NCBI GenBank assembly: GCA_001661515.1
Contig: LUVW01000036.1
Span: 181,749 to 245,748, forward strand
Reading direction: 5' to 3'
From: Capniomyces stellatus
Taxonomy: Eukaryota; Kickxellomycota; Harpellomycetes; Harpellales; Legeriomycetaceae
DNA length: 64,000 nucleotides
Positions 35,686-47,439 of this stretch are shown here, one piece after another. Each line of letters starts with the position of its first letter. Position 1 is the stretch's first letter. The notes under the pieces were generated by a model. It did not search any database and was not told where the DNA came from. It worked only from the letters and a program-made list of their open reading frames with translations. The position numbers and the translations under genes were made by a program.

Positions 35686-36626
35686 GTAAGTACAACATAT
35701 TAAATTAAATGAGTTTAGTGAAAAACCTCGGGGCCTGTATTTAATGCCAACAATCGTAAAACAAAACTCACCACGGCACACTATTGAAAGCGTACAAGTA
35801 GTTCGATGCTTACCCTATACAAATACTAGTTTTAAAAATGGCTACAAAATGTACCTATAACATATATAAATAGGTAAATACACTTTACTAATAAAACAAA
35901 ACCGTCAAAAGGCTTGCCGAGTTGAACTTTAGCTTTAACATATAAACCCGAAGAAATTAAAAACACACACTCTCAAGCTACCCTAGAATACAACATAGAT
36001 TTATTACTTTACTATACTTTTTTGTGATTAGGTTATTTACTTTATATATCACGATTTAAAATAAGAATAACCAACTCATTGTTTTGAATTATTAGTTGTG
36101 TATATAATGTCACATTAGTATTGTTATTAGTGTTAGTGTAGCTTTACGAAGCCTTTCTGATAGATAAGAGTCCAATTTTATGTTTATGTGTCTGGGTAAT
36201 TTTCTAGTAAACAGTAGGAGTTTATCGCGTTTTATGAGTCACAAGCCAAGTGGTTTGGGTATAAAACAAAACATGGATTTACCAATTTGTGATCTTAGGG
36301 CTGAGTAATGTGTACCTAAAAACGTCTGCTCATTTTAACGTGAATTGGTTCATTTCATTATAAACAGACATTCAGTTCACGTAATTCGAATAATAAATTT
36401 GGCAAAAATATAACACATGATTATGACGCAGCACAAAAATTAACACATTTATATTTTTAGTGTAAAATTTGGCTCAGAAAAGTCTGTGATGTGGAAAGCA
36501 TCAGCACTACTTTCTACTCTTCGTCACAAATATCATATGCGTTTAAAATTGGTAAAACGTTGATACAAAGTTGTTCTTGGAAAAGCACATGAATATACTT
36601 GACCTTTTAATGATATTTCTTAAGGG
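35686..36626. other. Intergenic DNA
   Basis: AT-rich; no exon that completes the frame at 35428-35685 was seen. Confidence 0.5.
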
Positions 36627-36715
36627 ATTCTGTTGCCAATAAAGTATATAAGTAAATAAATTGCTGAAGGGGTTCTGTTGCCAATGAAACGTATAAATAA
36701 ATAAATTGCTTAAGG
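36627..36715 (+). repeat. Dispersed AT-rich repeat, tandem copies B and C
   Basis: Two copies of a roughly 45-bp unit begin at 36627 and 36672, each TTCTGTTGCCAAT.AA followed by a GTATAAATAAATAAATTGCT-like tail. The same unit occurs once at 10778-10812. Confidence 0.65.
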
Positions 36716-38532
36716 AATATATTCACATTAATTATTGATTTGGCTGAGTATATATTTCATATCCAGCTTGTGTTCAGTACTTGGGATACACATCGCGTTA
36801 CGCGTCTATGAGTTAGCTCTGTAAATTAGGTAAATAATACACATTTACAGCCAAAAGCCTATTTTATTACAGACCCGTCATTATTTTTGAGTCTGGAATA
36901 GACTCATAAATTGTTAACAAGATTTTATCCGCCTCCTTTTGGAAAATATTATACGTATCGCTTTAGCCTAAATAGCACGTATTTTTAGCTAATATATCAT
37001 GCACCTTTGGTAAGAAACAACCATAATAATGTACACTTATCAGACGCTATAAATTTTATCAAGTTGATAGATTACAAAAAACAAAAACAAAAAGCATCAG
37101 CTTTTGTATAGGCGTTTTTAATAAATGTGGCTAAGCAGTATAGAGTAATAGAGTAATATATTGTATACCTACCAGTACTCTCAGCATTAAAGTTAATACC
37201 AATATATTTGGGCGAAAAGTAAAAAAGTCTTCCAGTTTCTCATTTGCGATCAAACAACTGATTTAGATGTTATTTATATATACACGCCGGTGCTTATGGT
37301 TGCGATTCAACTAGTTTGATAAAGCTAATTATTATGCAAGTGTATTCATATGTGTCTGGTTTGCTATAAACTTGTTATATAGTTGCTGTGGTAAGCTTTG
37401 TAATGTAAGCCAAGTTCCGCTAGAATGCCAACGAATGCAAAAAGCAAAACTATCTTGATGTTTTGGATTGATTCTAAAACACCCTACTTGATTTTACATC
37501 GAGAGTAAGGTAGGCAGTTATATTCACGTCTATTATTATCACTGTGAATACATAAGCGGATTGAAGCAATATTCCTGAATACAGCTTAGCTTACTTTACT
37601 CCAAAGTTAGTAAATGGTAAAAATGATCAGGCCTCTTTGTAGTGTGTTGGATTAATTAAAATCTACAAAGTTGGTATTTGAACGCAAAAAGCGGCCAGTA
37701 ATTGGCTTGGTTTTGATTTATTTTAGATTAATGAAGACAATGTTTAGAAGTTTGCGTTATTTTGTTTCTTTTTGTTTTACTGAATAACTGAATTATTGGC
37801 TATTAAAGGGATTTGAACAATTCTAAGCTTTTTTAGATGCGTTCTAATTTTAGCCATAGCTTTTTAAACTTTAAATGCCGAAAACAGTTTAAAGTCTGTT
37901 TATCAGGTTTTTGGTAAATAAACCAAATTTAATTAGAAAAGTATGGGCCAAATCTTTACAACATTGAATTGACTTGCTTATATATTTCCTGAGAAACTGT
38001 TTTTAATTACAAACTCATGAAGTTTTTACTGAGATTTATAATTTATTGCTAAGCAGGTGGAAAAGAACATTCAAGAAAGCCCAGTATCGTTCCTTTAGGC
38101 TGCCGAAAATTTTCTATTAGGCAGAAAGTGTTTACACTTTATAGCTTAGCTCTCCTCGCTCTCGTAATGGCAGATTTAACGGTTTCAAACTCGATTAAGT
38201 GGTCCAATAGAGGTTTTTACTCGCAGAAAAAAGATAGTGCACAAGTAAATGGACATTTAGCTACATTAGGAAATATTAGTGCAAGTGAATAATTTGGTAG
38301 ATAATTTAAAAAATACAATTTGACTTGATGGTCTTTAACAATATACCAGTTTGTCAATTTAACCACATTATATTGCAGCCTATTGGTTTCCTATCCAAGA
38401 AATAGCCCCAACTGTATAGTTGTTTATTTGGCTGTTAAAGTAAATAAAATCGGCCAGCAATGAGAAGAAAAAAAACATAAAAACAAAAAAAAAGCCAATT
38501 AAAGCATCCTTTATAAACTAAAGCTGAAGTAA
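36716..38532. other. Intergenic DNA
   Basis: AT-rich; no supported feature. Confidence 0.5.
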
Positions 38533-38937
38533 AACAATCATCGACGCTCTAAAACATCCAGCATAAACCAAAGCAATTGTATAACTGGTCGTGCACATAA
38601 AGGATCAAAAGCAACTCGACTATAGCATTGAGGAAATTTGGCTGATCTAACAGGAGGGAAAGTCCACCAAGACGTGCTTACTCGCCAACTGGAATAGTTG
38701 GCTAATAAACAGATACATGTAGCAGTATCGAGAGGATTCAATATAAGTATCACTATAACTTGGTAGTTTTCTATGAGTGGTAAACATTTTATTCCAAGTC
38801 CAGCTTGTAGATGGTTTAGTCCATCTGAGCAACTAAGCACTTCTAGCTTACACTTCAATTGGCTCTTAACCAGCGCAAGTTTTAAAGAAAACAAAAGCTT
38901 GACTGGTTATAAATTAATTGTTATACTGGTCGAGTGA
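38533..38937 (+). pseudogene. Fossil coding frame of about 135 codons with TAG/TGA stops only
   Basis: The plus strand stays in one protein-like frame from 38533 to TGA 38935-38937. Interior stops are TAG 38623, TGA 38629, TAG 38695 and TAG 38764; there is no TAA. Each is one C-to-T step from CAG or CGA. Segments include GNLADLTGGKVHQDVLTRQL, LANKQIHVAVSRGFN and PSPACRWFSPSEQLSTSSL. The block around KQIHVAVSRGFN faintly recalls retroelement RNase H regions, but I do not assign it. The minus strand has a 118-codon ORF (38538-38894) that I take as its antisense shadow. Confidence 0.45.
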
Positions 38938-40206
38938 TGCTCGGGCTCGGAATTTATAGTTACAGAATATATACTAGGGGATTTGAACGCTTTGTTGATT
39001 GTAGAGTGTTTTAGCCAAACCATTTATTACAAGGCAGGCTATTCCAAGAGAGTCACTGATACACCAGTGAATTATATATGCATTTTCCTGGTATATAAAA
39101 CAGCAACTGGCTGAGCAAAAAGGTTATTGGGCCAGCCGCTTTTCATAACAATTGCCGATAATAAGAAGGCTGGTTTTTTATTGATGTGTGTCAAACCCAC
39201 TTGCGTTTGTTTTTAAACAAACTACGTTAAAGGCCATAGGTTAAAATTAATACAAAGTGTATGTGATTGGCCGATTAATTGAGTAGGGGTATTGAGAATT
39301 AAAAGCTGATCTTGTATGCAAATAGTTTTAGCTGGAAGAAGAAAAAGTGATTTAATTTACAAAATTTTCAGTTTTATTGATATTGCTTTACCAAATTTTT
39401 CTTTTATATTGAAACATTTAACTAGCTAGTTTTTTAGTTTTGGCTTTTAACCATTAAGATCTATTGCAGATTTTTATTTGCAAACCAACAATCAAACCAA
39501 AGGACAGTTGAAGGTTTTTTTTTTTTTTTACATTTTTTTGTTGCTGTTTTGAAAAAACCAAAAAAAAGCAAAGATTTGGGGGGCCCAACGAGATAAAGTA
39601 TTGGGGGGGAGGGCTTAATTCCAATATTGTAATAGTATCAATTGAGGCTATGATATTTTAGTTTTATTTTTTTATTTTAAGAAAGCAAAACAAATGACAG
39701 GGTTGGTTGTAGGGCGAAAAAACAAAATTGTAAAAAAAAAAAATCAGAAAAGAAAAAGAAAAAAAAAAATGAAAAAAAGTGCACAAAGTATTCAAGGAAT
39801 CAAAGTGAGTAGGAAAAAAAAAAGCTGAAATATATGTGATAAATATAGCGAGAATAAATTTGATCTTTTGTTAGGTAACTAGAACGCAAGAATATAAAGG
39901 TAAGATTCAAAAGTTTAATAGTTCAAGGATAAGAATAGTCATATTTAAGATAACACGACAGAAACCAAAAGTATATAAACACGGTTGGTAAAGTGCCCTG
40001 TTAATGATCAATATGGCTAAAATCAAGAATCAAAAGTCGATTTTTATTGATCAAAGAATGAGGGATTGATTTAGCTTAGGTCAATCGTGTATTAAATACA
40101 CGTGGATTTGAGCAAAGTATAAAGATCTATGCTTTGTGAGAAAAAAATAATATAATCTAATAATTGATCCGTTGTTTGTGAATATGTAGTTATAAAGAAA
40201 TACATA
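38938..40206. other. Upstream region of the NAC beta gene
   Basis: A/T-rich with long A runs. TATATAAA at about 39972-39979 could be a promoter element. Alternatively GTAAGA at 39900 and TAG at 40187-40189 could bracket a 5' UTR intron; the two readings conflict. No gene. Confidence 0.4.
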
Positions 40207-41085
40207 ATGAACAACAAAAAGCTTGCACTTCTTCAATCACAAGCCAGAATTGGCGGAAAAGGAACTCCACGTCGTAAGGTCTTCAAGGGAGGCAAGCCAG
40301 CAGCCGCATCCTCAGGAGTTGATGACAAGAAGATCGCATCTACACTCAAGAAGTTGAATGCCCAACCACTTTCAGGAATTGAGGAAGTTAACATGTTCAG
40401 AGAAGACGGAAAAGTCATCCATTTCGATGCGCCAAAAGGTTAGCTATTCTTTAAATTGGCGTAGTTGCTCATGCTTAAATGAGCTGTCGGTATAGAGTTC
40501 CCAGATGGGAGTAGTTTAATAAGCCAACAAGATCCTAATACAAACAAACTTAACGTATAAATTAGTAAGCGCAACTACCGGAGCCAACACCTTCATCATC
40601 CAAGGAAACGAACAATTGAAAGGTAGATATGACCACTATAACATTAAATTTATCTAAGCCGGATTGTGATAAGGCATAAATTATAAGTATACCAGTTTAT
40701 AACGTGGCGTCTGTACAACGTTAAATACAGCTGGTGACTTTAACTCCACTTAAATAATACAACGACATTATAAATATCTTTCAATCAATTAGAAATTGCT
40801 GAGCTTTTCCCAGACATTCTTTCACAGCTCGGACCAGATTCATTGAACAGTCTTCGCCGCATGGCTGAGGAATTCCAAGCAAAGAACCCAGAAGCTTTGG
40901 ATGCCGCCATTGATGACGAAATCCCAGAGTTGGTTGAGAGCCTGTAAGTTCCTAACGTGTTATATTGCTGTGCGTTGTTACTATTACTGCTTGTAGCATC
41001 GATAGAGCTAACATGTCATTTTTCTTGAATATCCAATAGTGAAAATGCATCAGTATCACAAGGAAACGCCGACGAAGTCGATTAA
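40207..41085 (+). CDS. EGD1: Nascent polypeptide-associated complex subunit beta
   Basis: Four exons: 40207-40438, 40566-40622, 40793-40943 and 41040-41085; 161 residues, normal for NAC beta/BTF3. It pairs with NAC alpha at the ribosome exit tunnel to shield nascent chains and influence targeting. The N-terminus has the ribosome-binding basic block ([14 protein letters not shown]). The NAC domain follows ([60 protein letters not shown]), then an acidic C-terminus. All introns are in phase; the first donor is an atypical GTTAGC, fixed by conservation of PKV. Coding GC is visibly higher than in the flanks, as expected for a highly expressed gene. Confidence 0.96.
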
Positions 41086-41640
41086 TCTAAACTAAAACTA
41101 TACTCTTATATTTGTTTTTTTTTCTTTTACTTCTCAATTTTATTTATTTTAAAACTACTCTAAAATACCTTGATAGTATATAAGCATGTCGTATGTTTAA
41201 CACTATAAAGAGGTGAAGAAATAAATTTTATGAGAAATAAAAGCACGATATGACAACTGATTGAAAAATGTGTGTATGTGTGTGTGTGCGACGACAATGT
41301 GTTAATAAAGCTTAACATTAAATGGGTGGACAAATGGTATTTGTAAAGGTAATGCTGAATAAGGACTATGGCTAAGAGCTTTGAAAGCGATATATTGATT
41401 GATTGATTGGCCACTTATTGGCAGATTGGTTGGTTGCCCGATCAGTAATTCAATTTATATATTTTCTGGTGCGAGTATATTTTTCTGGTGCGAGTATATT
41501 TAGAATAGACAAGACAAGATAAATGAATAGAAGCTAACACAAAAGGCAAATTATAAATATTCAAGTTTGTGGGTTATGGATTATGTAGCATTTCAGTGTA
41601 GCAAACATAGGTGGTGTATGTTGGGTGGTAGGCAGAATGG
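41086..41640. other. Convergent 3' region between NAC beta and thioredoxin
   Basis: Contains a short GT microsatellite at about 41269-41288 and a duplicated TTTCTGGTGCGAGTATAT at 41462 and 41481. No gene. Confidence 0.5.
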
Positions 41641-42348
41641 TTAAGAGGTGAGTTGATCCATGAACTTGGCGATGAATTTTTTATCTTTAAAACCGATAAA
41701 ACTATCGACGAGTTGGCCGTTTTTAATGGCGATAACAGTAGGCAAAGAGGCGATCTATAAACATAACAAAACACAATATTACAAAACAAGAACATAAGTA
41801 TTGGTGTTAATACGGCATAAATACAAACAGTAGCCCGTGTAGGATAGCAATAGCAATGAAAGGTGGGACATTACCCCGTATTTCATAGCGAGTTCCTGTT
41901 CTTCATCGGTGTTGATTTTTGCAAGGTTTAATTTCCCATTGCTTTTGACAGCAGATTCCAGGATTGGGCCCAGCATTTTACAAGGACCGCACCAGCTAAA
42001 GCGTAGGAGATAAAATTGTTACTTCATATCGCAAAAGTAAAAGGTGGCATCAATGATAATATAAATGTAGAGCTGTAAATGCGAAAAGTTTTACTCGGCA
42101 TAAAAATCGACTAGGGTTGGGACATTGGAATCAAGAACCAGTTGTTTAAAGTCTTTGCTTGACGAGGAAAAAATCGAGCCGCCAGCATTGCCCGAGCCCG
42201 AGCCTGTGTTGTTTGATGACTGAGAGTTTAGGAGAGTGGATGTTGAAAAGAGCTTGGCTGCTGTTGACTGTTTGGACAGGATCTGTGTTGGAGTGTAAAT
42301 TCTTAGCAGGGATTTGGCGAATAGATTAGAACGTTTTAGTGCTGTCAT
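41641..42348 (-). CDS. TRX3: Mitochondrial thioredoxin
   Basis: Three exons: 42095-42348, 41875-41995 and 41641-41754; 162 residues. The thioredoxin core carries DFYADWCGPCKM with the WCGPC active site at 86-90, LAKINTDEEQELAMKYG, and IASLPTVIAIKNG containing the conserved cis-proline. It reduces disulfides in client proteins. The first 60 or so residues are rich in Arg, Lys, Ser and Leu without acidic residues (LKRSNLFAKSLLRIY), a typical mitochondrial presequence, so it is placed in the matrix like yeast Trx3. Splicing completes the aspartate codon before the active-site tryptophan. The gene is divergent from the methyltransferase at 42737 with 388 bp between start codons. Confidence 0.94.
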
Positions 42349-42736
42349 TTTGCCTATAGTTGTGCTGAAGCAATTTTAATTTATTTATCTTCCGTTTTGG
42401 TGTTTATAAATACGCGGGGAGTCAAGTTGGTTTTGAAACTTTAGTTTAGTGTGAAGAACCAAGATACTAAAAAAAAAGGGAGAACGAGTTGGATAAGTAG
42501 CCAATGTGGACAAAGACATAAGCTATAAATAATGGAATTTCAGAAAGTTCGAAAGCGAACTCGGATATTTGTTTTTTTTTTAATTTTTTTATTGGATTTT
42601 GTTTTTTTTTCATCAACAAAGTGGACTTTTTTTACTTGGTTGATTGATAATTTGGAATAAACTTTAATAGAAATCAAAAGGGATAACAAAAGATCAATAA
42701 GGGGACATCAAGAATAATAGGGTGGTAGTATAAGAA
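42349..42736. promoter_or_regulatory. Divergent promoter region, TRX3 / O-methyltransferase
   Basis: 388 bp between two head-to-head start codons; must contain both promoters. T runs and A runs but no clear TATA or operator seen. Confidence 0.5.
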
Positions 42737-43825
42737 ATGAGGTTATATACAGGGCCAAAAAGACATGTGTTTGGATTGAGGCAAGAGGCGTGTAAATGTT
42801 TGGGGGCAGGAAGGGCTTTTATTCCGGAAAGAAAGGAGGCAAGTAGTATAGGAATTAGAGTTGTGGGCGGCAGTGTAGGGATAGGATCGAAGAATGGAGT
42901 ATGTAAAAGTGGGTACGCGACATTATCGTTTTTGGATAAGGAAATGAAGGCAGAAATCAAAGCAAGCAGCAAGGTAGTGGGAGCAAAAATAAAAGAGGGA
43001 CAGGAAAAGAAGACAGCGGATGAGGTGGAGGTAGAGGCGGGGGAGAGTAAAATGAGCGTGTACGAGTATAGCCTGTTGGTTTCAAGCAGGGAGAATGGTG
43101 GGTTGGGTGATGAGGGTATGCTGGATTTGGAGGAGATATATTTGGCGATAACAAAGGAGATAACGGAGAGGTATGAGGTGGAGGGGGACAGAGTAAGCGT
43201 AAAGGTAAATGAAAAAAAGCACCAAATGACGGGCGTGTTGCAGGCAAAGTTTATGAAGAGGTTGGTGGAGATGAATTGTTCAGCAGAGATACTTGAGATT
43301 GGGGCGTTTGTGGGGTTTGGAGCAATATCGCTTCTACAGGGGCTAGGTGGAGGTGCTGGAAGAGTTGTTAGTGTTGAGGTGGACTCTGATTATTGCAAAG
43401 TAGCAAGGTACAATATTAGCAAGTTTGGGGGAGTTTGGGGAGGAGAAAATGTCGAGGTTGTGAATAGCGATGCAGTAGAGTACTTGTCAAAAGTGAGTGG
43501 TAGGAAGTTTGACTTTGTGTACATTGATGCAAATAAATCGAGGTATGAAAAGTACATTGAGCTGATTGTGGAGCGGGAGCTGTTGGATAAGGAAAGGGGG
43601 GTGATTGTGGTTGACAACGTGTTGTTCCGTGGAGCAGCGGTTTCCAGCTACTTGGCAACAGTTGGGGCGCAGGGAAAGAAGAGCAAGATGGGGAATATTT
43701 TAAATGAATTCAATTGGAAGGTGAAAAAAGAATGCGAAACTAACAATTTACAAGTAATAGTGTTGCCGATATTTGATGGAATATCGATAATAAGCTACAA
43801 AAAAAAAGGAAAGGAGGGGGGATAA
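42737..43825 (+). CDS. Class I SAM-dependent O-methyltransferase (caffeoyl-CoA/catechol type)
   Basis: Intronless, 362 residues. The catalytic domain (about 170-355) has the family-3 O-methyltransferase layout: MTGVLQAKFMKRLVE; SAM motif EILEIGAFVGFG (184-195); VVSVEVDSDYCKVAR; FDFVYIDANKSRY with metal-binding Asp264; VIVVDNVLFRGA with Asp293-Asn294; and a terminal LPIFDGISIISYKK. Such enzymes transfer methyl groups to catechol-type or other hydroxylated small molecules using a divalent metal; the substrate cannot be read here. The first roughly 70 residues are extra, basic and glycine-rich, possibly a mitochondrial presequence. It has higher GC and purine content than its neighbours and no introns, which hints at retroposition or transfer but proves neither. 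It ends 49 bp from the convergent ITFG1-like gene. Confidence 0.85.
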   Translation: MRLYTGPKRHVFGLRQEACKCLGAGRAFIPERKEASSIGIRVVGGSVGIGSKNGVCKSGYATLSFLDKEMKAEIKASSKVVGAKIKEGQEKKTADEVEVEAGESKMSVYEYSLLVSSRENGGLGDEGMLDLEEIYLAITKEITERYEVEGDRVSVKVNEKKHQMTGVLQAKFMKRLVEMNCSAEILEIGAFVGFGAISLLQGLGGGAGRVVSVEVDSDYCKVARYNISKFGGVWGGENVEVVNSDAVEYLSKVSGRKFDFVYIDANKSRYEKYIELIVERELLDKERGVIVVDNVLFRGAAVSSYLATVGAQGKKSKMGNILNEFNWKVKKECETNNLQVIVLPIFDGISIISYKKKGKEGG

Positions 43826-43874
43826 ACAGATAAGGGGAGGGGGGGGGGGGGTTGAAAGTATACTAAACTTTGGA

Positions 43875-46679
43875 TTAAAGGGCGTCAAAATTGATTGAAT
43901 GCAGCTGTTTCAGTTTTTGTTTTTCCATCAGATCGTAGTTGCTTTCAACGCGATTCAACACAATGATAACAATGCCCAAAACAACCATCATCAGCACCAG
44001 GGTGACGAATATGTACAGCAGGCTGTTGCTGTTTTCGCTCAGATACATGACCAACTTCCAGTTGCTAGTTGGGCTTTCGCTGCTGGACTTGACAGGGAAC
44101 ACGACGACTTTGCTGTTTGGAATTATGCCCTCAAACAGCCGTATGTCGCCTGTGCTGGTGCTGTCAGCTGAGGAGGAAGAGTAGCCGACGTACATGGTGT
44201 TTATGTAGTTGTTTGTTCTTCCAAGGCCAATTACGTTGTAGGGGAGAGTCAGGGGTCGGTACGAGCTTGATGGAGACTGGGCGACTAATTAGAATATATT
44301 TATACATACATATTGGCAGTATTAGATATTTTCTTATTTAAAAGCGTGTTAATAATGATCAATAAATATACAAGCAAGCATAGTTAAATAAGGATGAAAA
44401 GAAAAAAGAAAGAAGAAAAAAAAAGAGGGGAGCAAAATGTGTTTATTTACCTGCTAACAAGTGGCTGTCACCAAGCTCGTCACTCAAAACAAACTTAAAA
44501 GTAGGTCCTCCAAAGCCAGTGGAGTAAACATTTCCATTTCCATCGCCATGGCTGCTGGAAAACAGTTCGTTGATCGTTGGGCAATACAGCGTCTTTAGGA
44601 AGAACGAGTCAGTAAAGTAGTTATTGAAGAACGCGCGGACCTTGGATTTGTTTCCATCACTCTTGTCAATAAACGGAACCAAAATATCCAGCTTGCCGTC
44701 CTCATCAATATCAAACAAAATCGCACCCGTTTTTATCTCCAAGTTGTCAATTTCGTCCATGTCAAACTTTGACGAAATTGGTGCAAATGTTCGGAACTTT
44801 TTGTCAATAGCTGTTTGGTAGCATTGCGAAGGGGCTTGGCACTTTGTGTTTATTAAAATCCGGACCTGGTTGGCTCCTACTGTGTTTGTGTGCGACGATG
44901 GATTTTTCTTACCACTGATTTTGTCAATCAACTTGCCCAAGTAGTCAAAAATATCTGCTCTTTTTTTCACAGCCGAGTTGTCACCCATTCCAGTTGCTAC
45001 CACGTTTGTGTCTGTGTTTGTGCTTGCTACTGTCCCGGAGTTTCCTTCTGGTTCCTTTGTTTCCTCTGCTTCCTTTTTTGCCTCTGTTGCTTTTTTCGCC
45101 TTTGTTGTCCTTGTCGTTATTAGAATATCTGGGTACCCATCAAGATCAAAGTCTCCTATCTGCAGCGATATTGGCTGTGGCCCATTGAAGTTTGTATCAA
45201 TCACTCCCAACATTTCCCCATTAAACATACTTGTAATATCAACCTCAATCCGACCCTATATTAACCATACCACCACCAAGTCAGAATTAAAATATAAACA
45301 AAAAAGTCAACCCAATTAGTACTTTATAACCAAGAAAAAAAAAAAAAAAGACACTACATTATATATATGTAGACTTATTCAATTACCGTTCCGAGCTCGA
45401 AATCAAACAGGAAATTTGGATCAGCTGCACAAACCTCCTTCAAGCTCCTGCATCCTTTACTCTCTATGTTTCCGCTGCCACCACTTCCACCACCAAACCC
45501 AAAGCCCAGGAAATCAAAGCCTCTGATATTAGTCCCAGTGTTAGTCCCAGCGTTAGTCCCAGTGCTAGTGCTAGTTTCCGATTTCGCGCTGCAAAGTGTG
45601 GCTTGTTGGTTATACACAATGTTGATAACGCATTTATCATCGCTACAGGTTGGGTACACCATGTCAAGGCTCCCGTTTGCATCCATGTCTGCAAACGTAA
45701 CCTGGCCTGTTCCGGGCGGCAGCGTGTTTGACGAATGGTAGGTAAATTCGTTTCTGCCGTTGTTTATCCAGATTTGAAACTTATCATCCTTGCAAACCAA
45801 AAACAAGTCTGGCGTACAGTCGCCATTCAAGTCAAGAAACGAACTCGAGTGGGGGTGCTTGAGCGTGCAGAACTTTTCCTTTGATGTTGTTGTTAGTTTG
45901 GTCTTTACAAACTCTTGAACCACTTTGCTTGACCCCGTGCCTGTGTCTAGCTTCCTTAGCGTGTTTATCCACACAAACAACCCCGGTTCTTCTTCTTCTT
46001 CTCCTTCACCGCTTGGCACGGCTTTGTCCTTGTCCTTGTTCTTTGGGTTGTATGGCGTTCCAATAAAGTCCATCAACTTGTCTCCATTATAATCCGCAAC
46101 AAGTGGCTGACTCTGCCTAAAACTCCCAACAATCAGCCCCTCATCGTACCTCCCGTTCCCCTGCTTCTTAAACATCCGAACCATAATCTCCTCCTCATCA
46201 AAACTCTCTCCACTCAAAAACCCACTGTTTTTGCGGTACACTCCCCCCATCACCACTATATCAATCTCCCCTCGGTTTGAAAAGTCCCCAGCAACAACAT
46301 TGTAGCTGTCAAACTTGTCAAACTCCCCAACCTTCCCACTGCTTATATCCACTTTGCCAAAATGCCCAACTTCAATCTTGTCACTCGACAAAACAAACTT
46401 TTCTGCTGCCTTGTCATGTTTGTAGAATTCAAGCTGCTTTTTACTTGGCGTCAGAACAATAATGTCATTGTACTTGTTTCCATCTAAATCCGATATCGCC
46501 ATTATCGTTCCCTCCAACTCCTCCAAACCAACTTTCACACCATACATCTTGTTCTTTGTGATTCCTTGCTGCCTCCGATTTACCGCATCCACTTTGTTAT
46601 CCCCAACAAATAGAATTACCAACAACATTACTGCTGTAGTCACCATTATGGCATACTTTTTTATTTTTTCCAAGCCCAT
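43875..46679 (-). CDS. T-cell immunomodulatory protein/ITFG1 (LINKIN)-like FG-GAP membrane protein
   Basis: Three exons: 45387-46679, 44451-45255 and 43875-44284; 835 residues. A hydrophobic N-terminus (about 9-27) acts as signal. The ectodomain carries FG-GAP/VCBS-like calcium-loop repeats of the D-x-D-x-D-G type: ISDLDGNKYNDIIVL, ADYNGDKLMDFIG, LDLNGDCTPDLFLV, ADMDANGSLDMVYP, GDFDLDGYPDILI and FDIDEDGKLDILV. Together these would build a beta-propeller. Near the C-terminus are IIPNSKVVVFP and one membrane helix (about 789-811), then a short tail, as in animal ITFG1/TIP. The family is associated with adhesion or secretory-pathway functions; its role in fungi is unclear. Insertions of acidic/lysine-rich low complexity (EEEEE; KKATEAKKEAEETKEPE) make it longer than animal homologues. 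Confidence 0.86.
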
Positions 46680-47439
46680 GTTTTCTATTCTTTTTATATC
46701 GCCTTATTTTTCCTTGCTTTGCTTTGTTTCGCTTTATATTTCGCTTTATGTTTACTCTAATGTTAAACCATTTACTTTCTTTATATATATAAAACTCACA
46801 CACTCAAACCCCGTTTAATGCTTTTTACTCGATTTAATGATACAAAGAAAATTATACTTTAAGTAAATTCCATTTAGACAAAACCATATACTGCTGACCA
46901 TTAATTCAAAAGCAAATTTATCTCTTGAATGATTTATGGGCATATTTTTTTTCCCTCTTAATTTTGAGGTCCTTTGAAAATCGGCTGTTGTTATACTGCC
47001 AATTAAGTTGTTTGCTAAATCTTTGTCCAAAATTATGAATGGCGTATTCCAATAATAATAATAATAAAATCACAAATGTTTCTTTAATTTTAGAAAGGTC
47101 AAACATAACCAAACCACCTCGCCTCTTCCTATGGATAACTATATTGTAGAGTTATATATATATAGCAGAGTAAAGTAAAAAAAAAAATGTAATACTAAAA
47201 TGTACGGTTCAAAAGATATGAAATAAGTATAGGTTATAAATAGAATTAGTCAACACGAATAACTAAAACTGTGCGTGTTTTTTTTTTATAAAAAAAAAAA
47301 AGGAAAAAAAAAAAAAGGAGNAAAAAAAAAAAAAAGGAAAAAAAAAAAAAGTAGAGATAGGAGGGGTAAAGGATTGGTACCAAATGGAACTGTAAGAATA
47401 TTAAGGGCGTAGTTGATATCATGGTTAATTGCTGTTGTA
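46680..47439. other. Region between ITFG1-like and NDT80-like genes
   Basis: 5' flank of one gene and 3' flank of the next, both on the minus strand. Contains an AAT microsatellite at about 47052-47067 and the purine tract at 47290-47351. No gene. Confidence 0.5.
47290..47351. repeat. Poly-A/purine tract with an unresolved base
   Basis: Long A runs separated by GG, with N at 47321, the only ambiguous base noticed in the window. It lies in the 3' flank of the NDT80-like gene. Run lengths here are unreliable. Confidence 0.9.

Noticed and set aside
38538..38894. 118-codon minus-strand ORF
   Set aside because: It lies antisense to a better protein-like plus-strand frame; an ORF this long is not improbable by chance over this much sequence.
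44890..45319. Plus-strand Cys/Phe/Leu-rich ORFs
   Set aside because: Antisense shadows of the Lys/Glu-rich insertion in the ITFG1-like gene.
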